Source of the DNA: Cognatishimia sp. 1_MG-2023
GTDB taxonomy: Bacteria; Pseudomonadota; Alphaproteobacteria; Rhodobacterales; Rhodobacteraceae
Assembly (NCBI RefSeq): GCF_030548175.1
Contig: NZ_JAUORX010000006.1
Location: 62,001-126,000, forward strand
Direction: 5' to 3'
Length of the DNA: 64,000 nucleotides
In this document: positions 35,508-44,170 of the stretch, piece after piece
How positions within the stretch are numbered: the stretch's first letter is position 1
How the letters are laid out: each line of letters begins with the position of its first letter
Notes under the pieces: model-generated
Database searches by the model: none
Told to the model about the DNA's origin: nothing
What the model saw: the letters and a program-made list of their open reading frames with translations, nothing else
Position numbers and translations under genes: made by a program

Positions 35508-36185
35508 TTAGCGCCAACGCCCCGGCAATCCAGATGCCGACTTAGGCGCCCGCACTTTGCCCAGCGCACCCAGCGGCCCTGCCAAAACCTTGCCCAAAGC
35601 ACTGCCGTTAAACGCGGCCTTGGCCTTTTCAAACTGCATGACGTTCTCGATCCGGCGCTCTAAAAAGGCCCAGGTCGCCTCATGCCCATCACTGTCGTCA
35701 CCCAGCCAATACAGCACCGTCGCGCCATAAACCGCACTTAACGTCGCGCGTTTGGAATACCAATTGATGTCCTCAGAAGTATCGCCCAATGCCACCCAAA
35801 TCGCGTCCGCCGATCCCCAGATCAAAGCCGACCCCTGCGCTGCATATTGCGGCAAGGCAAACAACGTCGTTCCGCGCCGCACCACTTCTTTGTCCTCGCA
35901 AAGCTGCAACCGCAGTTTCACCGCATGGATCACCCGATCCCGAAACCGCATCTCGCTTAGGTCTTCTTCGGCCAAAACCGCCGCCATCCGCGCATCGCCA
36001 TCCTGATGATAGGCCACAGCCAAATCCACTGCTCCACGCGGACAAATCGCATGCGCCACAGCCGGAGCGATTCCCGACTCAGCCACCGCAGCCTCAAAGG
36101 TTTCCGCCCCCCAGCCATCAAATGCCACATGGACCAAAGCCGCCTCAACAAGGCGCATTTTCAATTCATTAGGATGATCACTCAT
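35508..36185 (-). CDS. COQ9-family ubiquinone biosynthesis protein
   Basis: The 225-residue protein has the COQ9 TetR-like N-terminal helices (LKMRLVEAALVHVAFDGWG) and the C-terminal lipid-binding domain with SADAIWVALGDTSEDINWYS, KRATLSAVYGATVLYWLGD and TWAFLERRIENVM. COQ9 binds isoprenoid lipids and presents ubiquinone precursors to COQ7-type hydroxylases. It is common in alphaproteobacteria. Its stop is 44 bases before the start of the quinone oxidoreductase. Confidence 0.93.
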   Translation of the reverse strand: MSDHPNELKMRLVEAALVHVAFDGWGAETFEAAVAESGIAPAVAHAICPRGAVDLAVAYHQDGDARMAAVLAEEDLSEMRFRDRVIHAVKLRLQLCEDKEVVRRGTTLFALPQYAAQGSALIWGSADAIWVALGDTSEDINWYSKRATLSAVYGATVLYWLGDDSDGHEATWAFLERRIENVMQFEKAKAAFNGSALGKVLAGPLGALGKVRAPKSASGLPGRWR

Positions 36186-36294
36186 TTGGCACTCCTCAAC
36201 TTGAGCGCATACTAGACAGATAACCCAGCCTTTGCTATAGGGGCGGCTCCTGCAAATCCTTGCAACTTCAAACTAGAAAGGTGGTGAAAACCAC

Positions 36295-36501
36295 ATGCAG
36301 GTTAGTGTTCGCGACAACAACGTCGATCAGGCGCTTCGTGCCCTGAAGAAAAAGCTACAGCGTGAAGGCGTCTTCCGCGAGATGAAGCTCAAGCAACATT
36401 TCGAGAAACCGTCAGAGAAAAAAGCACGCGAGAAAGCTGAAGCTATCCGTCGTAGCCGTAAACTGGCTCGTAAGAAACTTCAGCGCGAAGGTATGCTCTA
36501 A
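36295..36501 (+). CDS. rpsU: 30S ribosomal protein S21
   Basis: S21 is a small basic protein (68 residues) needed for initiation on natural messages. [20 protein letters not shown] opens the family profile, and the end [13 protein letters not shown] is strongly basic. AGAAAGGTGGT is a good ribosome-binding site. A terminator-like hairpin follows 38 bases after the stop, so the gene is monocistronic. Confidence 0.97.
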   Translation: MQVSVRDNNVDQALRALKKKLQREGVFREMKLKQHFEKPSEKKAREKAEAIRRSRKLARKKLQREGML

Positions 36502-36538
36502 GCAAACCCGTAGCTTCTGAATACGAAAAGAATAGACG

Positions 36539-36566
36539 ACCCCCGTAGCCCAGCTTCGGGGGTTTG
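36539..36566 (+). terminator. Terminator-like hairpin after rpsU
   Basis: ACCCCCG and CGGGGGT pair around an 11-base loop and are followed by a weak T-rich stretch (TTGTCGTTT). Confidence 0.65.
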
Positions 36567-36685
36567 TCGTTTCTACGGGCACTCAAAAGAAAATTGTCCT
36601 TTCTGCATCACAAACGCGATAGCGCCATAGACGAATTTTTCAACCGACCTAGATTGTAGTCAAAGAAGAACGCAAAGCGAGAGAC

Positions 36686-37558
36686 ATGACAGACAATACA
36701 TATGTGCCGCCCAAGGTTTGGACTTGGGAACAGCAAAATGGTGGCGAATTCGCCAGCATCAACCGCCCTATCGCGGGCGCCACTCATGACAAAGAGCTCT
36801 CCGTTGGCGAGCATCCCTTTCAGCTATATTCCTTAGCAACGCCCAATGGCGTCAAAGTCACGGTCATGCTCGAAGAGCTGCTTGCGGCAGGCCACACCGG
36901 TGCTGAATACGACGCTTGGCTTGTGAACATCATGGAAGGTGATCAATTCAGCTCTGGCTTTGTGGACGTAAACCCCAATTCAAAAATCCCGGCCCTGATG
37001 GATCACACCACGACCCCGCCGACCCGCATTTTTGAATCCGGCGCAATCCTTCTGCATCTTGCTGAAAAATTTGATGCCTTCCTGCCAAAAGACCCGGCAA
37101 AACGCCCAGAGTTACTCAGCTGGCTTTTCTGGCAAATGGGCAGCGCGCCATATCTCGGCGGTGGCTTTGGCCACTTCTACGCTTATGCCCCGGAAAAATG
37201 GCAATACCCAATTGACCGTTTCACCATGGAAGCCAAGCGCCAACTTGACGTGCTAGATCGCCAATTGGCCAACAACCGCTTTATCATTGGCGATGAATAC
37301 ACCATCGCCGACATCGCGATCTGGTCTTGGTACGGCCAAGTCGTTCTTGGCACGCTCTATAGCGCAGCAGAATTCCTAGACGCGGAAAGCTACAAAAACC
37401 TGCAACGCTGGGCCAAAGAAATCGCAGATCGCCCGGCCGTAAAACGCGGCCGCATGGTCAACCGTGCCTTTGGTGAGTTGGAAACACAACTGCACGAACG
37501 CCATGCCGCCTCGGATTTTGAGACCAAGACCCAGGATAAACTGCAAGCCGCAGAATAA
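36686..37558 (+). CDS. yghU: Glutathione-dependent disulfide-bond oxidoreductase (YghU-like)
   Basis: This glutathione transferase-fold protein has 290 residues. TYVPPKVWTWEQQNGGEFAS is the N-terminal tail particular to YghU, and the thioredoxin-like domain follows with FQLYSLATPNGVKVTVMLEE, the motif in which Thr/Asn contact glutathione. The C-terminal all-helical domain contains EYTIADIAIWSW. YghU binds two glutathiones and has disulfide reductase activity. A related, shorter GST is at 42916-43617. Confidence 0.94.
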   Translation: MTDNTYVPPKVWTWEQQNGGEFASINRPIAGATHDKELSVGEHPFQLYSLATPNGVKVTVMLEELLAAGHTGAEYDAWLVNIMEGDQFSSGFVDVNPNSKIPALMDHTTTPPTRIFESGAILLHLAEKFDAFLPKDPAKRPELLSWLFWQMGSAPYLGGGFGHFYAYAPEKWQYPIDRFTMEAKRQLDVLDRQLANNRFIIGDEYTIADIAIWSWYGQVVLGTLYSAAEFLDAESYKNLQRWAKEIADRPAVKRGRMVNRAFGELETQLHERHAASDFETKTQDKLQAAE

Positions 37559-37721
37559 AATTCAAACGTTTCCGGCCCTTGGCCTTGTCAACGGCCGGAA
37601 GCATGCAAAAACGAAAACCAAAGTAACGTTTTTGCGACGCAGAATTGACTGCTAAACCATTGAAACAAAACCGGTTCGACAACAATTCGGGTGAATAATA
37701 TCACCCCGAAAGTTTTCGAAA

Positions 37722-38417
37722 ATGACACGCTTCCCAAGAACCGACGCCGCCCTACTCGGCGCAATTGTAACCCTATTGATCCTCTCATCTTCCGTCGCGA
37801 TTTGGGATGAATCTTGGTTTAACACCCACTTCGCTGTCGAAGACGGCCCAATCGAATATGCCACAGCAGCACTGCTTTTCGCGGCAACCATTATCTTCAT
37901 TCGAAATATCCGTGCACTCGCCGCGCCAACCAAAACCGCAATCGGATTTACCTTACTTTATGCTTTAATGTTCTTTCTCGCAGCCGGCGAAGAAATCTCT
38001 TGGGGCCAGCGCATCTTTGGGTGGGACTCAAACGAATTCTTTGTCGAAAACAATTTCCAGAACGAAACCAACCTGCACAACCTAGTGGTCGGCAACGTAC
38101 ACCTAGCCAGCTTCCTCTTTGGCCATATTCTTTCGATACTCACCCTGGCCTATCTGGTGGTTCTGCCATTTCTGATCCAGCGCCCGGGTATCATCAAAAA
38201 TGTCGCCGAAAAACTCGCTTTCCCAGCACCGGGAAAACGCCACGCGCTCTTGGCTGTCATTGCCACAGTTGTCATTAGTTTCACCGACGCGACCCGTAAA
38301 TGGGAGGTCTACGAACTTGTCTTCGCACTTCTCACAACGTCGATTTTCTTAAATCCAACCAATGCCATTTACTGCGCGACCGGAGAAACCGCTCCATGTG
38401 ACACCGTCACTGCCTAA
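37722..38417 (+). CDS. Six-helix membrane protein of unknown function
   Basis: I do not recognise this family by name. The 231-residue protein has about six membrane helices (near 10-27, 44-60, 73-89, 129-153, 177-189, 199-213). Between helices 3 and 4 lies a polar segment that looks conserved, with AAGEEISWGQRIFGW and ENNFQNETNLHNLVVGN; acidic and Asn/His residues there suggest a catalytic or metal site. No signal peptide is evident beyond the first helix. It stands alone after yghU; a long hairpin shared with the lrp gene follows. Confidence 0.8.
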   Translation: MTRFPRTDAALLGAIVTLLILSSSVAIWDESWFNTHFAVEDGPIEYATAALLFAATIIFIRNIRALAAPTKTAIGFTLLYALMFFLAAGEEISWGQRIFGWDSNEFFVENNFQNETNLHNLVVGNVHLASFLFGHILSILTLAYLVVLPFLIQRPGIIKNVAEKLAFPAPGKRHALLAVIATVVISFTDATRKWEVYELVFALLTTSIFLNPTNAIYCATGETAPCDTVTA

Positions 38418-38423
38418 CAAATC

Positions 38424-38458
38424 ACAACCGCATTGCCTCAAACAGGCAATGCGGTTGT
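38424..38458. terminator. 15-base-pair hairpin shared by two convergent gene ends
   Basis: ACAACCGCATTGCCT (38424-38438) pairs perfectly with AGGCAATGCGGTTGT (38444-38458) around 5 bases. The right arm encodes the last residues of the Lrp-family protein, and the Lrp stop codon (38438-38440) overlaps the arm-loop junction. T-runs are short, so termination strength is uncertain. Confidence 0.65.
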
Positions 38459-38896
38459 CTTAAACACCGTCCGCAAAGCGAAAGAGCTTTGCATCTGCGC
38501 CACCCCCGGCAATCGCGCCAAATACTGGCGATGAATACGCGCAAAATCCTCGGTATCTTCGGCGACCACTTTCAACAGATAATCCGCCGTTCCCGCCATT
38601 AAATGGCATTCCAAAACATCAGGAATGCGCGCCACGGCCTTCTCGAACGCGTCCAACACTTCATCTGCTTGCCCAGACAATGTGATTTCCACGAAAACCG
38701 TTGTTGGCAACTGCATCTTGCGCGCATCCAACAGCGCGACATACCCACGAATATAGCCATCCGTCTCCAGCCGTTGCATACGCCGATGACAGGCCGAGGC
38801 AGACAGGTTTACAGCCTCCGCTAGGTCAGAGTTCGAGATTCTACCCTGCTTTTGCAAAACCCCAAGGATGCGACGATCCGTTTGATCAAGTGACAT
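38438..38896 (-). CDS. Lrp/AsnC-family regulator divergent from ald
   Basis: This 152-residue regulator has an N-terminal helix-turn-helix (ISNSDLAEAVNLSASACHRR) and a RAM/ACT-like effector domain (VFVEITLSGQADEVLDAFEK, AGTADYLLKVVAEDTEDFAR). It diverges from alanine dehydrogenase, so it is probably the alanine-responsive activator of ald. The intergenic region holds a 15-base palindrome 36 bases before its own start, which is a good candidate operator and would also allow autoregulation. Confidence 0.94.
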   Translation of the reverse strand: MSLDQTDRRILGVLQKQGRISNSDLAEAVNLSASACHRRMQRLETDGYIRGYVALLDARKMQLPTTVFVEITLSGQADEVLDAFEKAVARIPDVLECHLMAGTADYLLKVVAEDTEDFARIHRQYLARLPGVAQMQSSFALRTVFKTTALPV

Positions 38897-38931
38897 ATTT
38901 AAGAACCTTTTTGCGCTTTAGGTAAGTATAC

Positions 38932-38946
38932 TCGAAGATTCTTCGA
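38932..38946. promoter_or_regulatory. TCGAAG-N3-CTTCGA palindrome between lrp and ald
   Basis: TCGAAG-ATT-CTTCGA is a 15-base inverted repeat, the size expected for one Lrp dimer site. It ends 88 bases before the ald start codon. The same 6-3-6 repeat is at 59503-59517, about 92 bases before dgcN. Confidence 0.6.
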
Positions 38947-39034
38947 ATACCATATTTTCATTTTGGAAAAAAAGCAGCACATTCCGCAAATCCCCCCACA
39001 CAATCAAGAAGAATGCTAATAGGGGAGCAGGGCC

Positions 39035-40153
39035 ATGAAAATCGGATGCCCAACCGAAATCAAACCACAAGAATTCCGCGTCGGAATGACGCCAGACGCC
39101 GCACGCGAGGCGGTAAATCACGGCCATGACGTTGTGATCCAACAAGGCGCAGGCCTTGGGGCTGGCTTCACAGATCAAGACTATGTCGCAGCAGGTGCCG
39201 TTATTCTGGACACCGCCGCCGACATCTTCGCCACCGCGGACATGATCGTCAAAGTCAAAGAACCACAGGCGATCGAACGTAAGATGCTGCGCGAAGGCCA
39301 GCTGCTCTTCACCTACCTACACCTCGCACCAGACCCAGAGCAAACGCACGACCTACTCGAAAGCGGTTGCACAGCTATCGCCTATGAAACCGTAACCGAC
39401 GACCGCGGCGGCCTGCCTTTGCTCGCGCCAATGTCCGAAGTCGCGGGTCGTCTGGCTCCACAGGTCGGCGCCTATACCCTGCAAAAAGCCAACGGTGGAC
39501 GTGGCGTTTTGATGGGCGGCGTACCGGGTGTTGCCCCTGCGAAAGTCGTCGTCATCGGCGGCGGTGTTGTTGGCACACATGCCGCGAAAATCGCGGCTGG
39601 CATGGGCGCAGACGTCACCATTCTGGATCGCTCTCTTCCACGTCTCAAGTACCTTGATGACGTCTTCGGCGGCACCTTCAAAAACCAATACTCCACAGCC
39701 GGCGCAACAGCCGAGCTGATCCAAACTGCGGATATGGTCATCGGCGCGGTTCTGATCCCCGGCGCGGCAGCACCAAAACTGATCTCTCGCGATCAGCTGT
39801 CTACCATGAAACCGGGCGCAGTGCTCGTGGATGTGGCGATTGACCAAGGCGGTTGCTTTGAAACTTCCAAGGCAACAACCCACGCCGACCCGATCTACGA
39901 AGTCGACGGCATCATGCACTACTGCGTCGCCAACATGCCCGGTGCAGTGGCCCGCACATCCACCCTAGCTTTGGGCAACGCCACTCTGCCCTTCCTTCTG
40001 GCCTTGGCAGACAAAGGCTGGCGCAAAGCCTGCGAAGACGATCCACACCTATTGAACGGTCTAAACGTCCACGCCGGTCAACTGACTTACTACGCTGTAG
40101 GCAAAGCCCTCGGCTTAGATGTCACCTCACCAGCTTTGGCAATCAAGAGCTAA
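39035..40153 (+). CDS. ald: Alanine dehydrogenase
   Basis: Ald converts L-alanine to pyruvate and ammonia with NAD+, and the reverse. It has 372 residues, usual for the family. [20 protein letters not shown] is the typical start; K75 in KVKEP and H96 in TYLHLAPD are the catalytic pair; the Rossmann motif is [30 protein letters not shown] precedes the ATG. Expression probably depends on the divergent Lrp regulator. Its stop overlaps the convergent LysR-type gene by 4 bases. Confidence 0.97.
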   Translation: MKIGCPTEIKPQEFRVGMTPDAAREAVNHGHDVVIQQGAGLGAGFTDQDYVAAGAVILDTAADIFATADMIVKVKEPQAIERKMLREGQLLFTYLHLAPDPEQTHDLLESGCTAIAYETVTDDRGGLPLLAPMSEVAGRLAPQVGAYTLQKANGGRGVLMGGVPGVAPAKVVVIGGGVVGTHAAKIAAGMGADVTILDRSLPRLKYLDDVFGGTFKNQYSTAGATAELIQTADMVIGAVLIPGAAAPKLISRDQLSTMKPGAVLVDVAIDQGGCFETSKATTHADPIYEVDGIMHYCVANMPGAVARTSTLALGNATLPFLLALADKGWRKACEDDPHLLNGLNVHAGQLTYYAVGKALGLDVTSPALAIKS

Positions 40154-41025
40154 GGCAGGTCGCCTTCAAACAACGGTCGCAGCGCAATCAACCGCGCTGC
40201 GGCAAAATCCATAAAGACCCGCATCCGCGGCACATGTTTCAAATCCGCATGGGTCAACACCCAAAGGGGCCGAAACGGAAACAGCGGCATCCCGGGCACC
40301 CGCACCATCAGCGGATCAGAATCCCCCAGAAAACACGCCATCCGCGTCGCGCCAATCCCGGCATGCACCGCCCCGATTGCTGCAATCATGTCATCAACCG
40401 TCAGTCGAACGTTCAAATTCGGACGCACCGCTTTCACCTCTGCAGGTGGCCCCGGCCAATGCGCAAAGCGGATCCAATCCAATGGCGCATCACCGCCCGG
40501 ATCCTTCGCCAATAACTCATGCGATGCAAACACCGTCCCGCGCGGCTCCAGCACACGTCGCCCCACCAAACTTTCCGGCGGCCCGCTTGAAAACCGAAAG
40601 GCCACATCCGCCTCTCGCTGCGCCATATTCACCGCATCATTGGTTGCAACCAATCGCAAATCAATCTCGGGATAAGCCGTTATGAAATCAGCAAAAATAG
40701 GTGCAAGCACGCGTTGAAACAGCAGCTCTGATGCCGTCACCCGCAAGACACCCCGCAGCTCGGTATCACGCGCCCCAATCCGCCGGTCCAAATCGGCTTC
40801 GACACGCGCCATCTCTTCCGCTGTTCGCACCGCATCCAGCCCCGCCTCTGTCGGCACATAGCCACTCGGCAACCGCTCAAACAACCGCGCACCCAAGGCC
40901 TTTTCCGCCGCCGAAATACGCCGCGCCACTGTCGCATGGTTCACCCCCAACACACGCGCCGCACCACTCGTCCCGCCATGACGGGCCGTTTCCAAAACAA
41001 ATTTCAGGTCATTCCAATCCAACAT
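40150..41025 (-). CDS. LysR-family transcriptional regulator
   Basis: This 291-residue regulator is read from the ATG at 41025 (MLDWNDLKFVLETARHGGTS); the frame is open to 41073 but the family starts here. The helix-turn-helix is SGAARVLGVNHATVARRISA. The effector domain follows, with GVLRVTASELLFQRVLAPIF and a single periplasmic-binding-protein-like pair of lobes. HATVARR and the short form resemble the group that controls small oxidoreductase or DUF1330 genes. It diverges from the DUF1330 gene, 97 bases away. Confidence 0.92.
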   Translation of the reverse strand: MLDWNDLKFVLETARHGGTSGAARVLGVNHATVARRISAAEKALGARLFERLPSGYVPTEAGLDAVRTAEEMARVEADLDRRIGARDTELRGVLRVTASELLFQRVLAPIFADFITAYPEIDLRLVATNDAVNMAQREADVAFRFSSGPPESLVGRRVLEPRGTVFASHELLAKDPGGDAPLDWIRFAHWPGPPAEVKAVRPNLNVRLTVDDMIAAIGAVHAGIGATRMACFLGDSDPLMVRVPGMPLFPFRPLWVLTHADLKHVPRMRVFMDFAAARLIALRPLFEGDLP

Positions 41026-41122
41026 GCCCTGATCGTATACGCACATCGGTAACGCAACAATGATCGTTTTCACTCATCACTTGCGCACCTACGTTAGGTT
41101 CAAATCAATAAGGAACGACATC

Positions 41123-41404
41123 ATGCCAGCATACGCTCAAGTCACGATCACACTCAAAGACCCAGAAGCCTTCGCTAAATATCGCGAAGCCGCCGGCCCC
41201 GCTTTGGCCAAACACAAAGCCAAACCACTCGCAGTGAGCAAAGAAAACAAAGTCATCGAAGGAGACGGACCAGCACCCGATGTCGCCGTCATCCTAGAGT
41301 TCCCAGACCGCGCCCACGCCGAAGCATGGATCAACGACCCCGAACTGGCAGAGGTCCACGCCATGCGCAATGCAGGCGGGCACTCCCGTATCATCTTAAT
41401 GTAA
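41123..41404 (+). CDS. DUF1330-family small protein
   Basis: This 93-residue dimeric alpha-beta barrel-type protein reads MPAYAQVTITLKDPEAFAKY at the start and has VAVILEFPDRAHAEAWINDP. AAGGAACGACATC precedes the ATG at 41123. Function in the family is unknown. It diverges from a LysR-type regulator that may control it. Confidence 0.88.
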   Translation: MPAYAQVTITLKDPEAFAKYREAAGPALAKHKAKPLAVSKENKVIEGDGPAPDVAVILEFPDRAHAEAWINDPELAEVHAMRNAGGHSRIILM

Positions 41405-41412
41405 AGCAAACA

Positions 41413-41440
41413 GGGCGGGCCACCCCTCAGAGGCCCGCCC
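41413..41440. terminator. Hairpin between convergent DUF1330 and MscS-like genes
   Basis: GGGCGGGCC pairs with GGCCCGCCC across 10 bases. It lies 8 bases after the DUF1330 stop and 11 bases beyond the convergent mscS stop, so it could end both messages, although no T-run follows. Confidence 0.55.
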
Positions 41441-41451
41441 CTCAGATGGCA

Positions 41452-42258
41452 TCAAGCGTCGCGCTTGATCTCCACCGTGTGCGGATACGGAATAGAAATA
41501 CCCTCGTTATCAAAGGCTTCTTTCACCGCTTGGGTCAGGCCGAATTTCACTTCCCAGAAGTCCTCGGCCGCCACCCAAATACGGGTCGTCAGATCAACAG
41601 AGCTGTCGCCCAAGTTGGTCACACGCACCCAAGGTGCAGGATCGCTCATCACACGTTCATCCGCATCGGCAAGACGCAGAATAATTGCTTTGGCCTTTTC
41701 GATGTCGTCCCCGTAATCAATACCAAACACCAAATCGACACGACGTGTCGCATGGTGGCTAAAATTGGTAATCACCGACCCCCAGGCCTGCCCATTCGGC
41801 ACAATAATCTGCACGTTGTCTGGCGTCGCCAGCTCTGTAACGAACAGGTTGATGTCTTTAACCGTGCCAGATGTGCCCGCGATATCAACGAATTGCCCCA
41901 ACTTGTACGGACGGAACAGGATCAACATAAATCCCGCCGCCAAATCAGACAGCGTGCCCTGCAACGCCATCCCAATCGCCAAAGTCGCCGCACCCATTAT
42001 GGCCACAAGACTGGTCGCCTGAATACCAAAGATGCCCAAAACCGCGATCAAAACGATCAGCAAAATCACCCATTTGACGATAGACGCCACAAAGTTCCCA
42101 ATCGTGTCGTCAATCGTCTCGCTCGCCAACACACGTCGACGGATCAATCGGCTGACCAATCCAGCAATCATCCAACCCACGACCAAAACAGCCAACGCTT
42201 TGGCCGCCGTAACCACCAATCCAGCGTTGCTTTGCGCAAACTCTAGGATCATGTCCAT
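41452..42258 (-). CDS. Small-conductance mechanosensitive channel (MscS-like)
   Basis: This 268-residue inner-membrane protein has three N-terminal helices (NAGLVVTAAKALAVLVVGWM, VKWVILLIVLIAVLGIFGIQ and the pore helix ATLAIGMALQGTLSDLAAGF) and the cytoplasmic beta domain with FVDIAGTSGTVKDINLFVTE and IIVPNGQAWGSVITNFSHH. Channels of this size open on swelling and release solutes. It lies downstream of mscL on the same strand, separated by a terminator, so the two osmotic valves are neighbours but probably separate transcripts. Confidence 0.95.
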   Translation of the reverse strand: MDMILEFAQSNAGLVVTAAKALAVLVVGWMIAGLVSRLIRRRVLASETIDDTIGNFVASIVKWVILLIVLIAVLGIFGIQATSLVAIMGAATLAIGMALQGTLSDLAAGFMLILFRPYKLGQFVDIAGTSGTVKDINLFVTELATPDNVQIIVPNGQAWGSVITNFSHHATRRVDLVFGIDYGDDIEKAKAIILRLADADERVMSDPAPWVRVTNLGDSSVDLTTRIWVAAEDFWEVKFGLTQAVKEAFDNEGISIPYPHTVEIKRDA

Positions 42259-42270
42259 TGTATTTCCCTC

Positions 42271-42298
42271 ATAAAAATGGGCCGGGAAATCCCGGCCC
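42271..42298 (-). terminator. Intrinsic terminator after mscL
   Basis: GGGCCGGGA pairs with TCCCGGCCC around AA; on the minus strand the stem is followed by ATTTTTAT. It lies 38 bases past the mscL stop and 12 bases before the start of the MscS-like gene, so its promoter must be very close or readthrough must occur. Confidence 0.85.
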
Positions 42299-42336
42299 GC
42301 TTAGCATTGCCTCATCAACGATGAGACCCAATTTAT

Positions 42337-42768
42337 TTACTTCTTCAAAGAGTCGCGGATTTCCAAAAGAACATCCAGCTCGCTTGGGCCAGTCTCTTCT
42401 TCTTCCACCACTTCTTCTTCTGCCTTCGCCGCAGCTTCTTTCGCTTTGTTGACGTAGCGCACCAGCATGAACACCACAAACGCAATGATCAAAAAGTTGA
42501 TGATCGCCATGATGAACGCACCAATCGCAAACACAGCCGCGCCCGCTTCTCGCGCCGCCTCAAGGCTTGCACCGTCAGGCACTTCGCCAGACAACACCCA
42601 GTAGACATTGACAAAGTCGATGCCGCCCATGAACAAACCGATAATCGGATTGATCAAATCACCAACCAGCGATTTTACGATCGCCGTAAACGCTGCACCG
42701 ATGATGATACCAACGGCCATGTCCATGACATTGCCCTTGGCGATAAAATCTTTGAATTCCTGAAGCAT
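42337..42768 (-). CDS. mscL: Large-conductance mechanosensitive channel MscL
   Basis: MscL has 143 residues: the N-terminal amphipathic helix [20 protein letters not shown], first membrane helix [20 protein letters not shown], a periplasmic loop, second helix [17 protein letters not shown], and a C-terminal bundle rich in Ala/Glu ([16 protein letters not shown]). It is the last-resort valve under severe hypo-osmotic shock. It lies next to an MscS-like gene. Confidence 0.97.
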   Translation of the reverse strand: MLQEFKDFIAKGNVMDMAVGIIIGAAFTAIVKSLVGDLINPIIGLFMGGIDFVNVYWVLSGEVPDGASLEAAREAGAAVFAIGAFIMAIINFLIIAFVVFMLVRYVNKAKEAAAKAEEEVVEEEETGPSELDVLLEIRDSLKK

Positions 42769-42915
42769 GTTTTTCCCTCATTACCCCGTTTTTGCACGTG
42801 TTGCGCATTGTCCATGCGCTCACGCACAGGACTTTGCCCAAAATCGCACGCAAAATCCACTCAAACTACGGGAAAAACACCTTATCTTCCCCCTAAGGCA
42901 ACAAAGGACTCTACC

Positions 42916-43617
42916 ATGAGCACGCTCTCCGACTTTCAGATCACCCAGAAGTGGCCCGCGCAAAACCCAGAGGTTCTGCAGCTGTACAGTTTCCCTACCC
43001 CAAACGGCGTAAAAGTCTCCATCGCACTCGAAGAACTTGGCCTGCCCTACGAGGCCCATCGCGTCACTCTGTCGGATGCTGACGTCAAAAGCCCGGAGTT
43101 CCTCTCGCTGAACCCAAACAACAAGATTCCGGCGATCATTGATCCAAATGGCCCAGACGGCACACCAATCTCGCTCTTTGAAAGCGGCGCGATCCTTTTG
43201 TATTTGGCAGAAAAAACCGGCAAGCTGATCGGCAAAACTGCGGCTGACAAACACAAAGTCACCCAATGGCTGATGTTCCAAATGGGCGGTCTTGGCCCAA
43301 TGCTTGGACAACTTGGCTATTTCTACAAATTCGCCGGCGCCGAAATCGAAGACCCCCGCCCGCGCGAACGTTACATCAACGAAGCAAAACGCCTACTGGC
43401 CGTGCTTGAACAAGAACTTGAAGGCCAAGACTGGATCGTCGGCGAATTTTCCATCGCAGACATCGCCATCGCGCCTTGGCTACGTGGCCTATCCTTCTAC
43501 GGCGCCGAAGAGCTTGTCGGCCTAGACAAAAGCCCCAACCTGCTCGCCTACATCGAACGCTTCACAGCACGCCCCGCCGTGCAAAAGGGCCTAAACACCC
43601 CACCTCGCGAAGGTTAA
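42916..43617 (+). CDS. Glutathione S-transferase family protein (YfcG-like)
   Basis: This 233-residue protein is read from the ATG at 42916 (AAGGACTC before it). VLQLYSFPTPNGVKVSIALE carries the Thr-Pro-Asn motif of the Nu-class/YghU-YfcG disulfide reductases; NPNNKIPAIIDPNGPDGTPI and LFESGAILLYLAEKTGK complete the glutathione site. The helical C-terminal domain has GEFSIADIAIAPWL. It lacks the long N-terminal tail of the YghU-like gene at 36686. A strong hairpin follows. Confidence 0.92.
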   Translation: MSTLSDFQITQKWPAQNPEVLQLYSFPTPNGVKVSIALEELGLPYEAHRVTLSDADVKSPEFLSLNPNNKIPAIIDPNGPDGTPISLFESGAILLYLAEKTGKLIGKTAADKHKVTQWLMFQMGGLGPMLGQLGYFYKFAGAEIEDPRPRERYINEAKRLLAVLEQELEGQDWIVGEFSIADIAIAPWLRGLSFYGAEELVGLDKSPNLLAYIERFTARPAVQKGLNTPPREG

Positions 43618-43623
43618 ACAAAA

Positions 43624-43664
43624 CGCCCCAGGCCTTGGTCATTCCAAAGCCTGGGGCGATCTTT
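43624..43664 (+). terminator. Intrinsic terminator after the GST gene
   Basis: CGCCCCAGGC and GCCTGGGGCG pair across 15 bases (with further TTGG/CCAA pairing inside), followed by ATCTTTT. Confidence 0.8.
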
Positions 43665-43668
43665 TGAA

Positions 43669-44118
43669 TTAATCAGGTAGTGCACCTGTCAAAACATAGC
43701 GCAACGCCTGCACCACCTGCTTTGGGTCTTCGGCCACAACCAGCGCAGCCGCATCAACTTCTTTCAACGCATGCTGATGCTCTGGCCCATGCAACACAAT
43801 CAACGACTTCCCCAAAGCCGCCGCATAACCCGCATCAAACGCCGCGTTCCACTGTTTGTATTTCTCACCAAACCGCACCACCACAACATCGGAATCCTCG
43901 ATCCCCTTACGTGTGCGAATAGCGTTCAGCTTTGCGCCCTTAGCGTCATGCCAAAACTTATCCGGCTCTGCCCCCAAGATGCGAACCCCGCAATCATCGC
44001 TCGCCGCGTGATCTGTCACGGGGCTTTGAAACGACACATCTAACCCAGCCGAACCCTCAACAATTTGCTCGCGCCAATCGGTATGAATTTCTCCCGACAG
44101 ATAAACCTTCAATGTCAT
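43669..44118 (-). CDS. ytoQ: YtoQ-family protein
   Basis: This 149-residue protein starts MTLKVYLSGEIHTDWREQIV. VYLSGEIH, ILGAEPDKFWHDAKGAKLNA, DVVVVRFGEKYKQWNAAFDA and LIVLHGPEHQHALKEVD define the YtoQ family, which has a nucleoside 2-deoxyribosyltransferase-like fold. Its activity is not established. It is followed on the other side by a methyltransferase gene in the same direction, 52 bases upstream. Confidence 0.9.
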   Translation of the reverse strand: MTLKVYLSGEIHTDWREQIVEGSAGLDVSFQSPVTDHAASDDCGVRILGAEPDKFWHDAKGAKLNAIRTRKGIEDSDVVVVRFGEKYKQWNAAFDAGYAAALGKSLIVLHGPEHQHALKEVDAAALVVAEDPKQVVQALRYVLTGALPD

Positions 44119-44170
44119 AGCTCATGCTCCTTTGTGAGCACTATCAGCAATGTGTCACCCAAGGTCCAGC

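Noticed and set aside
41326-42246. 306-codon open frame on the plus strand
   Set aside because: It overlaps the well-supported MscS-like gene on the other strand and codes a His/Gln/Arg-rich product like no known family.
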